The notes beneath the pieces are model-generated. The model saw only the letters and a program-made list of their open reading frames with translations. It had not been told where the DNA came from and searched no databases. Below, piece by piece: positions 13,166-21,771 of a stretch of DNA of 42,305 nt (positions are counted from its first letter, which is position 1; every line of letters starts with the position of its first letter). Source of the DNA: Myxococcota bacterium (GTDB taxonomy: Bacteria > Myxococcota_A > Bradymonadia > UBA7976 > UBA1532). The position numbers and the translations under genes were made by a program. Location: the NCBI GenBank assembly GCA_963169045.1, contig CAUJDF010000001.1, positions 1 to 42,305 on the forward strand. Reading direction: 5' to 3'.

Positions 13166-14779
13166 ATGAGCGACCAGCAGTACCGGACGGAAGGCAACAT
13201 CAGCGGCCTCGTCGTCCCCCTGAACAGCCAGATCATCGGCCAGCTCGGCGGCGTCGAGCGCGTCAAGGCGATGGTCAACGTCGGCGGCGCGACCGTGATC
13301 CCGCTGTCTGCCGACGTGCTCCGCATCATGGGCGGCGAGGAGCGCCTCAAGGCCGTCATGATGGCCGGCGGCGCGGACGGCATCAACGCGCAGGGCGCGG
13401 TGCCCGAGAACCTGGAGATGACGGCCCACGTCTATCTCTGGCGCCGCGAGCACCTGCAGTTCATGCGGATGATCCCGAACGTGCCCGCCGCGAGCATCAA
13501 CCACGAGTACGACGTGGTGACGAGCTACGGCGACGTCGGCGGCCCGATCTTCACCGCCGAGGGCACGCTCGGGTCCAAGGAATCGCTGCGCGTCGAGCGG
13601 CACGTCAACCGCATCGTGACCCTGCAGCACGTCAACCAGGTCACGGGGACGGCCCAGGATCAGAAGACCGTCTCGATCCTCGGTGCCACCCGCGCGCTCG
13701 AGTCCAACCGCGAAGGCGTGATGCGCCTCCACCTGCTCAAGAAGTCGGTGGCGACCATCTTCGCCGACACGAGCACGACCGCGTCCGAGCTGCGCTTCAA
13801 GGGCGTCCTGCAGCTCTGGCGCGAGAAGCGGTCCAGCGCCGACTTCGCCGACGAGCCGTGGTCGATCGACGCCGACGTCTTCGTCGACCGTCGCGGCGGC
13901 CCGCTGCGCCGCTCCGACGTCCGCAGCGCCGGCACGCGCATGTTCGAGGAGGCGTGGGGCCAGGGCAACCTGCTGGTCATGGACCCGCAGACGTCCGAGG
14001 GCTTCCAGGGCGAGATCGAGAAGATCGGCTCGAACGGCGCCGTCATGGAGCGCATCGACGCCTCGAAGGTGAACGAGGGCATCATCCTCGGCACCACGAT
14101 CGCCGGCATCCAGCACCAGGGCGGCGTCGCGAAGTTCGTCGTCGACAACACCCTGCACCCGTCCTTCCACAAGGCCGAGTGGAAGGGCCAGCCCGCCGTC
14201 GGCGCGCCGTCGCAGCCCGCGGTCCCGACCGTCACCGTGCTCAACGCGAACGCGAACAGCCGGTGGGAGGCCGCGGACCTCAACGGCGCGAACGCCGTGA
14301 TCAAGTACAAGATCCAGGCGGTCAACGATCAGGGCTACTCGGAGTCGAGCGCCGCGACCGCCGCGATCGACGGCCTGGACGCCGGTGACTCGGTGCGGAT
14401 CACCATCACGACCCGCGCCGACGCCCACAGCTACCGGATCCTCCGCAACACCGCCGAGAAGCCCAACGTCTTCTGGGAGGTCGCGGAGATCAAGAACACG
14501 GCCGCGACCGTCACCCACGACGACCACAACTACTTCCTGCCCGGTGGTCGGTGGGCGCTGTTCCTCGAGATGCTGGCGCCGCGCTCGAAGGAGAACCGCC
14601 TCGGTGCCAACCCCTACGACAACGCGATCCGCTACGCGACGCTGCGCGAGCTGACCGCGCGCAAGATGGCCGACATCGGCGACTTCGAGTGGGAGCGGCT
14701 GATCGAGCGCTTCTGCCCCGAGGTTCCGCAGCCGTTCCGCGTCATCGTGTACTACAACATCGGCACGCGCGGCCTGTAA
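13166..14779 (+). CDS. Major capsid protein with inserted Ig/FnIII-like domain
   Basis: A protein of about 537 aa, the best candidate for the HK97-fold major capsid protein by position, size and the conserved central region (HEYDVVTSYGD, IFTAEGTLG) seen in capsid proteins of large myoviruses. Around residues 345-455 there is an inserted beta domain with KYKIQAVNDQGYSES and SYRILRNT, typical of fibronectin-III/Ig folds used as surface decorations. ATG 13166 is preceded by AGGTG at a six-base spacing; a GTG at 13157 in the same frame sits too close to GGAGG but cannot be excluded. The N-terminus contains RTEGN, a possible cleavage point for the prohead protease. A weak hairpin (14800-14821) follows the gene. 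Confidence 0.82.
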   Translation: MSDQQYRTEGNISGLVVPLNSQIIGQLGGVERVKAMVNVGGATVIPLSADVLRIMGGEERLKAVMMAGGADGINAQGAVPENLEMTAHVYLWRREHLQFMRMIPNVPAASINHEYDVVTSYGDVGGPIFTAEGTLGSKESLRVERHVNRIVTLQHVNQVTGTAQDQKTVSILGATRALESNREGVMRLHLLKKSVATIFADTSTTASELRFKGVLQLWREKRSSADFADEPWSIDADVFVDRRGGPLRRSDVRSAGTRMFEEAWGQGNLLVMDPQTSEGFQGEIEKIGSNGAVMERIDASKVNEGIILGTTIAGIQHQGGVAKFVVDNTLHPSFHKAEWKGQPAVGAPSQPAVPTVTVLNANANSRWEAADLNGANAVIKYKIQAVNDQGYSESSAATAAIDGLDAGDSVRITITTRADAHSYRILRNTAEKPNVFWEVAEIKNTAATVTHDDHNYFLPGGRWALFLEMLAPRSKENRLGANPYDNAIRYATLRELTARKMADIGDFEWERLIERFCPEVPQPFRVIVYYNIGTRGL

Positions 14780-14799
14780 CCCGCGCCCCGGCCCGCCCA

Positions 14800-14821
14800 G
14801 GGCGCGCACCATCCGGCGCCC
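14800..14821 (+). terminator. Weak GC-rich hairpin after the capsid gene
   Basis: GGGCGC and GCGCCC form a six-base-pair stem around a ten-base loop in the 76-base gap behind the capsid gene. There is no T-run, so it may act as an mRNA 3' stabiliser or attenuator rather than a full terminator. Such short GC stems also occur by chance at this base composition. Confidence 0.25.
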
Positions 14822-14855
14822 GGGCGGCTTCCACCACGCACCCGGAGCCTCACCG

Positions 14856-15635
14856 ATGGCCGCACGTCACTGTTTCATCCGCCAGAAGCGCGTCGAGGGC
14901 CAGCCCTTCAACCGCGAAGTCGTCCTCGGCGGCGTCACGCTCGTCTTCGACGGCGACGGCGCCGCGCGCAACAAGGACACCAACCAGGCCGAGCTCCCGG
15001 AGATCGTCGGGCAGTTCGCCGAGAAGCGCCCGCAGCGCTACGAGGTCACGTACAAGGACGGACCCGTGCCCGGCCTCATGCCGACGCGCCTGCCCCGCGT
15101 GATCGTCGAGCGCCGGCCGGAGCCGCCGAACGTCGAGGAGCTGGTGGCCCTCGGTGTCGAGCGCAAGGCCGCCGCCGACGCCCGCGCCTACCAGCGCTAC
15201 CTGCACGCGCAGGAGGTGTTCCCCTACGGCGCCCGCCCGATGCCCCCCGAGGGCAGCGAGGCGATGCTGCAGCGGTACATCAAGCAGGAGCGCGAGCGCG
15301 CCGCCGGCAAGGCGCAGGAGGCCGAGGCGCAGGCCGGCGACGAGAAGGCGGTCGAGAAGCGCGGCGCCGACGGCGACGAGAAGCGCCAGACGGGCGGCAA
15401 CAAGAAGTCGCACTACGAGCGCCGCCGCGACGAGTTGCAGGAGCTGGCCCGGCCCGAGAACGAGGGCGGCGCCGACCGCCTGCGCCAGATCGTCGAGGGC
15501 CTCGGACTCGAGCCCTCGACGTCGAAGCGCGACATGCTCGACGCCATCCTCGGGCGCGAGTTCCCGCGCGAGCACGCCGCCGCGTCGAAGGCCACCGGCG
15601 GCGGCAAGAAGAAGGCCGCGGACGCGGAGGAGTAA
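14856..15635 (+). CDS. Virion-associated protein with C-terminal SAP/HeH-like helix pair
   Basis: A 259-aa protein; ATG 14856 follows GGAG by eight bases. The first 90 residues look like a beta domain (REVVLGGVTLVFDGDG), the middle (110-190) is a long charged helix rich in Glu, Lys and Ala, and residues 205-230 (LRQIVEGLGLEPS, KRDMLDAIL) have the spacing of SAP/HeH helix-extended-helix motifs that often bind nucleic acid and are common in phage head proteins. The C-terminus is Lys-rich. Its place directly after the capsid gene suggests a head or neck component. The SAP-like call is by eye only. Confidence 0.6.
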   Translation: MAARHCFIRQKRVEGQPFNREVVLGGVTLVFDGDGAARNKDTNQAELPEIVGQFAEKRPQRYEVTYKDGPVPGLMPTRLPRVIVERRPEPPNVEELVALGVERKAAADARAYQRYLHAQEVFPYGARPMPPEGSEAMLQRYIKQERERAAGKAQEAEAQAGDEKAVEKRGADGDEKRQTGGNKKSHYERRRDELQELARPENEGGADRLRQIVEGLGLEPSTSKRDMLDAILGREFPREHAAASKATGGGKKKAADAEE

Positions 15636-15641
15636 GCCGCC

Positions 15642-16172
15642 ATGCCGAACAGCCGCGGCACGATGCGCGTGACGGCGCGCGACGTATGGGAGTGGTTCCA
15701 GCGAGCGTTCTCCGCGCCCGGGCGCGACCCGCTGCACGTCAAGCTGCAGCGCGGCCAGGTCACGTTCGACCCGGCCGTCTCCGGCTTCGGCTTCGAGCGC
15801 GTGCCCGCCGCCGTCGACGACGACGAGGCGTTGCCGGCGGCGAGCGTCGCCGCCGCGTCGGCGGAGCCCCGGCTGTTCGACCTGCGGCCGTTCACCTCGG
15901 CGCGCTTCTTCGTCGAGTTCCTCGCCGACGACGGCAGCGTCGTCGCGCTCGACAACACCTCGACCGTCACCGTCGAGGCGTGGCGACGCCAGGACACCGG
16001 CGCGATGGTGAAGGGCGAGACGTGGGCCGGCGTCGGCCACCGCGTCGAGAAGCTCGACGACCACGTCGTCGGGCGCTTCACCCTCTACCGCCTCACGACC
16101 TTCAATTTCGTCGCCCCCGCTACCAACGTGCGCCTGCGCGTCGCTGGCGAGGGCCTCGGCTTCGTGGAGTAG
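15642..16172 (+). CDS. Head/neck structural protein, unknown
   Basis: A 176-aa protein from ATG 15642, six bases after the previous stop. It is mostly beta-strand by eye (FTSARFFVEFLADDGSVVAL, STVTVEAWRR, RFTLYRLTTFNF), suggesting a beta-sandwich such as a decoration or head-tail joining protein. No family is recognised; the assignment rests on its position between capsid and connector genes. Confidence 0.6.
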   Translation: MPNSRGTMRVTARDVWEWFQRAFSAPGRDPLHVKLQRGQVTFDPAVSGFGFERVPAAVDDDEALPAASVAAASAEPRLFDLRPFTSARFFVEFLADDGSVVALDNTSTVTVEAWRRQDTGAMVKGETWAGVGHRVEKLDDHVVGRFTLYRLTTFNFVAPATNVRLRVAGEGLGFVE

Positions 16173-16179
16173 GCCCGCG

Positions 16180-16566
16180 ATGAACCTGCGACAGCTCCCC
16201 GAGGGCGTGCAGCCCTTCACGTTCTCGATCACGATCAACGACGGCGAGGAGGCCGTGATCGGGCCCGCCGGCTACTCGGGCGTCACGCACGCGATCGAGG
16301 GTCTGCCGGCGCACGCACAGATCGGCCACTGGCAGGTCTTCGCCGACGCCACCAACACCGTCGGCGTCGACTACAAGAAGCGCAGCGACGCCTTCGTCGC
16401 CGCTGGCGACGACAACACCGCGAACTACCTCACCCTCGCCGCCGACCTCGGCGACGTGGACGACACGTTCGCGATCGGGGCCTGGAACCAGACGATGCGG
16501 CTCCGGCCGTCCGGCGAGGCCAACGTGAAGGTCACGGGCCGCGTGCTGGCGAAGGTGACGCGGTAA
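16180..16566 (+). CDS. Small beta-rich structural protein, unknown
   Basis: A 128-aa protein, ATG 16180. It has alternating hydrophobic strands (FTFSITIND, IGHWQVFAD, TMRLRP, ANVKVTGRVLAKVTR) typical of a virion beta-barrel. It ends in TAATG, sharing one base with the next start, so the two genes are coupled. A role as capsid decoration or neck protein is inference from neighbours. Confidence 0.55.
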   Translation: MNLRQLPEGVQPFTFSITINDGEEAVIGPAGYSGVTHAIEGLPAHAQIGHWQVFADATNTVGVDYKKRSDAFVAAGDDNTANYLTLAADLGDVDDTFAIGAWNQTMRLRPSGEANVKVTGRVLAKVTR

Positions 16567-18023
16567 TGGGCTTCGAGCGCGGGAAGGGGCGCGGCGCAGC
16601 CCCCGTCGGCGGCGGAGGCGGCGGCGAGACGGAGACGCCGGTGGCCGCGACCGGGCTGCTCACCGTCGGCGGCGAGCCGTCCGGCTATATGTTCGGCGAG
16701 GGCTTCACGCTCCCCGACGGCATCGACGACCCCGTCAACTTCACCTGGACGAACACCGGCGGCATCGGCCCGAGCTACAACGGCACGCAGATCGACACCG
16801 GCGGCGGGCCATCGGCGGCGCAGCTCGCGGCGCGCATCACCGCCGCGATCAACGCGCACGCCATCCGCGTCACGGCCACCGACAACGGCGACGGCACGGT
16901 CTCACTCGAGAACGACGTGCCGGGCTCGCACGGCAACGCCGCGATCACGCTGATCGGCTCGTTCACCGAGGGCTTCGAGGTCGAGGGGATGTCCGGCGGC
17001 GCTGGCGACGCGGCGCCCCTCACGGCGATCACTGGCCTGCAGCGCTCGCAGAACCTCGCCGACCTGCCCGACCCCGAGGCCGCCCGCGTGGCGCTCGACG
17101 TCGGCTACGGCGTCGGGTCGACGAGCGGCGATCACGGCTTCGCCGTCGGCGACACGATCCGCGGGAACTTCGGCCTGTGGGAGAAAGCCACCGCGGACAG
17201 CCCCTCGAACGCGGCCGGCATCGTCGGCATCGTCGTCGAGGTGCCGACGTCCACGACGTTCCGGTGGGCCGAGGCGGGGCAGGAGATCGACCTGTCCGGC
17301 GCCAACGAGGGCACGCTCTACTGGCTCGACACCGTCGCCGCCGGAGCGCTTTCGCCGACCGAACCCACCGCGCCGGGCCAGGTCAAGAAGCTCATGGCCA
17401 TCGGCGTCGGCGACGACCGCGCCGTGGTCGTGAACGGCCCCGCGATCCCGGTGCAGTCGGTCGCGGTGCAGGCCGGCGCGACGCTCTACAAGACCGGCGC
17501 CGCCCCGGCCGCCGCGGACCCCGACCACGTCATCCCAGGCTTCGCCGCGAACGGCGGCAACATGCACAACGGCGTCGGCTTCCAGAACCCCGACGTGCCG
17601 CGCACGCTGACCTGCACGTTCCCCGCGGATTGGGATGGCGGCGACGTCACCGTGCCGATCTATGACCAGTACGGCCTCTTCTCCAACGAGGTCTTCGTCG
17701 CCGCCGGGAACGAGGGCACCACCGTCGCCGGCACGAAAATCTGCGCCTCGCTGGCCGGCAACGTGACCAAGGCGCAGGTCGGGGCCTCGGCCAGCGAGGT
17801 CACGATCGGCACCGGCAACACGCTCGGCCTCTACTTCCCGTCGGCGGGCGGCCCGGGCGAGACGCTGGTCAACGACGCCAACGTCGCGTGGAGCAGCGCC
17901 CCGGCGCTGATCGGTGCCACCGTCGACACGCTCAAGGACGCCTTCACCCCCGACGTGGTGCCGAACGGCGCGCTGACGTATCGTCTCCTCCTGAACGTCT
18001 ACCACCGCCACAACCTGACGTAG
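16566..18023 (+). CDS. Large beta-rich virion protein, possible decoration or head fibre
   Basis: A 485-aa protein. After a Gly-rich leader (residues 1-25) comes a domain (about 30-150) with FTLPDGIDDPVNFTW, IDTGG, AAQLAARITAAINAH and GTVSLENDVPGSHGN, an arrangement that recurs in phage structural and fibre proteins. The middle (165-300) resembles a capsid-decoration/fibre module (GNFGLWEKATAD, LYWLDTVAAGALSPT, KLMAIGVGDDRAVVV), and the C-terminal part (300-485) is another beta domain. It lies between capsid and connector genes, so a head fibre or decoration is likely. The exact family is not recognised. Confidence 0.55.
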   Translation: MGFERGKGRGAAPVGGGGGGETETPVAATGLLTVGGEPSGYMFGEGFTLPDGIDDPVNFTWTNTGGIGPSYNGTQIDTGGGPSAAQLAARITAAINAHAIRVTATDNGDGTVSLENDVPGSHGNAAITLIGSFTEGFEVEGMSGGAGDAAPLTAITGLQRSQNLADLPDPEAARVALDVGYGVGSTSGDHGFAVGDTIRGNFGLWEKATADSPSNAAGIVGIVVEVPTSTTFRWAEAGQEIDLSGANEGTLYWLDTVAAGALSPTEPTAPGQVKKLMAIGVGDDRAVVVNGPAIPVQSVAVQAGATLYKTGAAPAAADPDHVIPGFAANGGNMHNGVGFQNPDVPRTLTCTFPADWDGGDVTVPIYDQYGLFSNEVFVAAGNEGTTVAGTKICASLAGNVTKAQVGASASEVTIGTGNTLGLYFPSAGGPGETLVNDANVAWSSAPALIGATVDTLKDAFTPDVVPNGALTYRLLLNVYHRHNLT

Positions 18024-18047
18024 CCCGCAGCCCAGGAGGGTGACGCC

Positions 18048-19247
18048 GTGGCCCTCGAAACGCTCGTCGCCCTCGCTGGCGATCCGTTCCAAGTCGACGA
18101 CGCGATGCAGGTCACGGTGTCGTTCCGCGCCGCCGCGACCCTCGCGCTCTACAACCCGTCCAGCGTCGTCGCGATCGAGCTGATCGACACCGACGGCGAG
18201 ACCGTGCTGCAGACCCGCGAGGGCGCAGACATCCAGAACGTCGGCGTCGGCGCGCGGCGCGTGGTGTTCAACGCCGTCGACACCGTCGGCTTCTACTACG
18301 TCCGCACGACGTTCGTGCCGCAGCTCGGCGACGACGAGACGATCGACAACCACTCGATCCAGGTCGCGAACCTCGCCGCCGTCGCCGTCGCGGGCGTCCT
18401 GAGCGTGGACGAGATCCGCGGCGACTTCCTCGGCAGCTTCGGCGCCGACGACCTCTTCGACATGCTCGTCGAGGAGGACGAGGACGGCGTGCCGCAGCCG
18501 ATCCTGCCCGACGCGACGATCGCGGCGCACATCCGCCAACAGGCCGCCTACGTCGAGCGCGCGCTCGAAGTGCACCTCAAGACCACGCGGTTCGCGTGTC
18601 GGCCGGAGCTGACGATCCCGGGCGGCACGCCGCTGGTGCACGGCGAGGACTACGACGAGGAGGTCGACCCGCTCGATATGCAGTGGCCGCACAGCGGCGG
18701 CCCCGCTGGCATCCTGACCCTGCCGCACAACCCCGTGTGGCGCATCACCAGGGCCCGGATCATCTACGGCCAGACGGTGCTCTATACGCTCCCGACGCGG
18801 TGGTTCAACCTCAACCGGAACCACGGCGTCGTCCGCATGATCGTGGACTCGGGCAGCTACGAGTTCGCTCAGAGCGCCATCGCCTACTCGGCCACGTTCG
18901 GCTGGATCCTCGGCGCGGCCGGGATGCGGGGCCAGAAGTGGCCGCTGGTGTGGGCCCTCGACTACGAGGGCGGGCTCCCGAGCGTGCCCGAGGACGTGAA
19001 GGCCCTGATCGGCTGGCGCGCGGTCTCGACGCTGCTCCCCGTCGCTGCCCGGCGTGCGAACCGCGCCGCGGTGCAGAGCCAGAGCACGAGCAAGGACGGC
19101 GTGTCGCGCTCCATGAGCGTCGCCGACTCGCAGCCCGGCGGGCGCTTCTCGGCGCTGCTGCAGGCCGACGCGATCAAGGAGTGGTGCAGCAAGGAGAAGA
19201 TCGACGAGATGCGCCGCCTCGTCCGCGGCTCGGCCAAGGTCTTCTGA
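18048..19247 (+). CDS. Probable head-tail connector or neck protein
   Basis: A 399-aa protein starting at GTG 18048 behind GGAGGG. The first 120 residues form a beta domain (QVTVSFRAAATLALYN); residues 135-300 contain an acidic helix, a tryptophan-rich middle (GWILGAAGMRGQKWPLVW) and a helical end with VPEDVKALIGWRAVSTLLPVAARRA, reminiscent of head-completion proteins that dock on the portal. No firm family match is made. It is placed by gene order: after decoration genes and before the gp10-like protein. Confidence 0.5.
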   Translation: MALETLVALAGDPFQVDDAMQVTVSFRAAATLALYNPSSVVAIELIDTDGETVLQTREGADIQNVGVGARRVVFNAVDTVGFYYVRTTFVPQLGDDETIDNHSIQVANLAAVAVAGVLSVDEIRGDFLGSFGADDLFDMLVEEDEDGVPQPILPDATIAAHIRQQAAYVERALEVHLKTTRFACRPELTIPGGTPLVHGEDYDEEVDPLDMQWPHSGGPAGILTLPHNPVWRITRARIIYGQTVLYTLPTRWFNLNRNHGVVRMIVDSGSYEFAQSAIAYSATFGWILGAAGMRGQKWPLVWALDYEGGLPSVPEDVKALIGWRAVSTLLPVAARRANRAAVQSQSTSKDGVSRSMSVADSQPGGRFSALLQADAIKEWCSKEKIDEMRRLVRGSAKVF

Positions 19248-19248
19248 G

Positions 19249-19845
19249 ATGGCGCTCGACGCCGACAACCCCCTCTTCGACGCCGCGTTCGAGCCCAGGC
19301 GCCCGATCTCGAGGTCGCCGGTGCACAGCTCGAACGTCGACAGCGTCGGGTACGACGAGGGCAACCGCGTCCTCGAAGTGGCCTTCACCGGCGGCACCGT
19401 CTACCGCTACGCCGCGGTCCCCTTCGAGACCTACCGGGCGCTGATGTCGTCGCCGAGCGTGGGGCGCGCGTTCGCCGGCATGGTGCGGGGTCACTTCCAC
19501 GAGCGCCGGATGCCGCGGCAGGTCGAGGAGAAGCCGGAGCCGCCGCCGAAGCTCGAACAGCCGTCGTCGGACGTCGCGCCGGAGCCGCGCCCACGCCCGC
19601 CGCGGTCGCCGCGCGTGGGGCCGAAGCCGGGCCCCATCGAGGCCACCGTCGTCGCCGACGAGGAGATCGTCGAGCGCCTGGCCGACGGCCGCGTCGTCGT
19701 CGGCGGCAGGCCGTGTGATATGTGCGGCGGGCAGCTCGTCGCCGACGCGGACGCCGCGCGCGGCAAGGCCGGCGTGCTGCGCTGCACCCGGGGGCACGTC
19801 CAGATGTCGGCGGGCTTCAACGCTGACCGACTCGAGGTCGGATGA
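19249..19845 (+). CDS. KTSC-domain protein with C-terminal zinc ribbon
   Basis: A 198-aa protein. Residues 24-80 (SSNVDSVGYDEGNRVLEVAF, TVYRYAAVPFETYRALM, PSVGRAF) match the KTSC domain, a small beta fold first noted at the C-terminus of some lysyl-tRNA synthetases and common in phages and mobile elements; its role is unknown. A Pro/Glu-rich linker follows, then a zinc-binding CDMCGG (C156, C159) with a CTRGH pair. The gene begins one base after the previous stop and overlaps the next by four. Finding KTSC inside a neck operon hints at a structural or packaged role, which is inference. Confidence 0.75.
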   Translation: MALDADNPLFDAAFEPRRPISRSPVHSSNVDSVGYDEGNRVLEVAFTGGTVYRYAAVPFETYRALMSSPSVGRAFAGMVRGHFHERRMPRQVEEKPEPPPKLEQPSSDVAPEPRPRPPRSPRVGPKPGPIEATVVADEEIVERLADGRVVVGGRPCDMCGGQLVADADAARGKAGVLRCTRGHVQMSAGFNADRLEVG

Positions 19846-20039
19846 TGGCGACGCGCCACGAGGTCGAGGACCTGGACGCCATCCGCCGCCCGTCGGAACC
19901 GGCACCGACGTCGCGCCCGCGCGCCGGCCGCCCCTGCGCCCGCTGCGGGCTCCCGGTCGCCGCCGACGGTCGATGCCCGTCCGGGCACGAGAACGGGCGC
20001 CAGCGCGGCGCAGAGCGCCCGCCGGAGGGCAAGAACTGA
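19842..20039 (+). CDS. Tiny zinc-ribbon protein
   Basis: A 65-aa protein; ATG 19842 overlaps the KTSC stop, with a second ATG in frame at 19845. A compact zinc site is visible at C32, C35, C45 and H49 in a CARCGLPVAADGRCPSGH segment, similar in layout to the ribbon at the end of the KTSC protein, as if duplicated. It ends in TGATG, coupled with the next gene. Function unknown. Confidence 0.6.
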   Translation: MMATRHEVEDLDAIRRPSEPAPTSRPRAGRPCARCGLPVAADGRCPSGHENGRQRGAERPPEGKN

Positions 20040-20755
20040 TGCCGAAGCCGCTCCCGTGGCCGAAGATGCCGAAGCCGCCGCGACTGCGGCAGGCCGACAT
20101 TGACCACCAGCTCAGGATCGAGGGCCAGCCGACGCTCGTGCGGAGGGGCGTGATCTGCTCCTGCTACGACGTCGAGACCCACAACCCCGACGAGACCTGC
20201 GAAGACTGCGACGGGTGGGGCTTCATCTACGACGCCGACGACGAGCTCGTCGACCTGCCCGTGCAGTGGACGGGGCACAACGCCCAGGCCGAGATGGCGC
20301 AGCGCCTCGGCCTCGGCGAGCCCGGCGCCTTCACCGTGACGTGGCCGAGCACACAGCCGCTCGGCCTCGGGGATATGTTCGTGCACCCGCTCGAAGAGGC
20401 GGTGTGCCCGAACGAACTGCTGCGCCGCGGCGAGCTGGCGCCCGGCGGCGCCGAGAGCCTCGAACGGCTGCGCTACCGGATGATCACCCGCGTCGAGGTC
20501 GTCCGCACGCGCGAGAAGCGCTACGTGCGGGGCGTCGACTGGCAGCTCAACGGCCAGACGATCGAATGGCTCCCGGACGGCGACTCGCCCGCCCTCGGCG
20601 AGCACTACGGCGTCCGCTACGGCTACCGGGCGCACTTCATCATCCGCGACGAGTTGCCGAAGCTGCGCGAGGACGGCGAGCGGCTCGCGTACACCTGCCA
20701 GGTCAAGCGCTTCATGGCCATCGCCCGACAGGCCAACGCGCTCGGCGGGGCGTGA
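20039..20755 (+). CDS. Neck/tail-joining protein with N-terminal CxC-CxxC zinc site
   Basis: A 238-aa protein. ATG 20039 was chosen because it overlaps the previous stop (TGATG); the frame is open upstream only as a shadow. The zinc site C40, C42, C54 and C57 in ICSCYDVETHNPDETCEDC, followed by DGWGF, is characteristic of a conserved phage structural protein located between connector and tail-completion genes. The rest is beta-rich with YRMITRVEVVRTREKRYVRG and YGVRYGYRAHFII. A head-closure role is likely from gene order, but not proven. Confidence 0.6.
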   Translation: MPKPLPWPKMPKPPRLRQADIDHQLRIEGQPTLVRRGVICSCYDVETHNPDETCEDCDGWGFIYDADDELVDLPVQWTGHNAQAEMAQRLGLGEPGAFTVTWPSTQPLGLGDMFVHPLEEAVCPNELLRRGELAPGGAESLERLRYRMITRVEVVRTREKRYVRGVDWQLNGQTIEWLPDGDSPALGEHYGVRYGYRAHFIIRDELPKLREDGERLAYTCQVKRFMAIARQANALGGA

Positions 20756-20758
20756 CCG

Positions 20759-21769
20759 ATGCCGGGGCCGAACGACCGGAACCACGCCGGCTACCTGCTC
20801 AACGTCCCGATGCCGGTGGCGCCGGCGGGCGTCGACTTCCCCCGGCTCCGCGAGGCGGTGCGCCGCGCCGGCATCCTGCAGTTGGAGACGTGGGGCCGGC
20901 TCGCCGACGGCGAGGCCGTCAACCGCCTCACCGGCGCGTACCTCGCTGGCCTGCGGACGGAGGACAGCTTCCAGTACCCGTTCGACAAGGACCGGCTCGC
21001 CGTCGGGGTGTTCAACAACGCGCGCCACGCCGCCGCGATCGAGTACGGGCACCCGCCCTACAACCTCGCGTCGCGGATCCGGTGGGGCCGCACGCCGAAG
21101 TCGCGGTGGTCCAAGCGGCAAGGGCGCTGGTACATCCTGATCCCCTTCCGCCACTACACGCCCGCCCGGGCCGGCGAGGGCGCCAGCGTCGGCCGCGAGA
21201 AGGCGTCGATGCCGAAGGCGGTGCACGAGATCGCCAAGACGCTCCGCCCCGGCGAGCGCCTGACCGGGAAGCCGGGCCGGATCGTCGCCGAGCACGAGGA
21301 CGTCGAGAAGACCGTCTTTCGGCGGCAGGTCGTGATCGGGACTCGAGGACGTGGCCCAGGGCGCCCTGCTGATCACCCGCTCGGCGAGCATCCAGGGGGG
21401 CGGTACGTCACGCCGAACAAGCGGGAGACGCAGGAGCTGATCGCACAGCCCCAGGCCAAGAGCGCGCCGAGCTTCGCCGCCGCCGTCGCCGCCGCGAAGG
21501 CCGGGAAGCGCGAGCCGCCGTCGCCGTTCCACGCCACGGGCCGCTACGAGGGCATGTTCAAGAGCGGCGCCCGCGGGCACACGCAGTACATGACGATCCG
21601 CACCATCACGCAGCACAGCCAGTGGTGGATCCCGGCGCGGCGCGGCGCCTTCGTCGCGAAGAAGGTGGCCGACGTCACTGACCCGATCATCCGGGGCATG
21701 TTCGAGGACGCCTTCGTCAAGGACGTCGAGGCCGCGATGATGAAGGCGCTCAAGGGCGGAGGGACCTGA
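20759..21769 (+). CDS. HK97 gp10-like tail-completion protein (tentative)
   Basis: A 336-aa protein, ATG 20759. The segment FNNARHAAAIEYGHPPYNL (about residues 85-103) resembles the N-x-x-x-Y/A-x-x-x-E-x-G core of HK97 gp10/neck proteins that connect tube and head. An insertion rich in Lys, Arg and Pro (about 120-260) and a helical C-terminus (TDPIIRGMFEDAFVKDVE) make it longer than the usual 100-200 aa. It lies directly before the putative tail-terminator gene. Confidence 0.5.
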   Translation: MPGPNDRNHAGYLLNVPMPVAPAGVDFPRLREAVRRAGILQLETWGRLADGEAVNRLTGAYLAGLRTEDSFQYPFDKDRLAVGVFNNARHAAAIEYGHPPYNLASRIRWGRTPKSRWSKRQGRWYILIPFRHYTPARAGEGASVGREKASMPKAVHEIAKTLRPGERLTGKPGRIVAEHEDVEKTVFRRQVVIGTRGRGPGRPADHPLGEHPGGRYVTPNKRETQELIAQPQAKSAPSFAAAVAAAKAGKREPPSPFHATGRYEGMFKSGARGHTQYMTIRTITQHSQWWIPARRGAFVAKKVADVTDPIIRGMFEDAFVKDVEAAMMKALKGGGT

Positions 21770-21771
21770 CC

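Noticed and set aside
11633-14812. A 1059-codon minus-strand open frame covering protease, scaffold and capsid genes
   Set aside because: It crosses several plus-strand genes with good starts and conserved motifs and has no recognisable domain itself.
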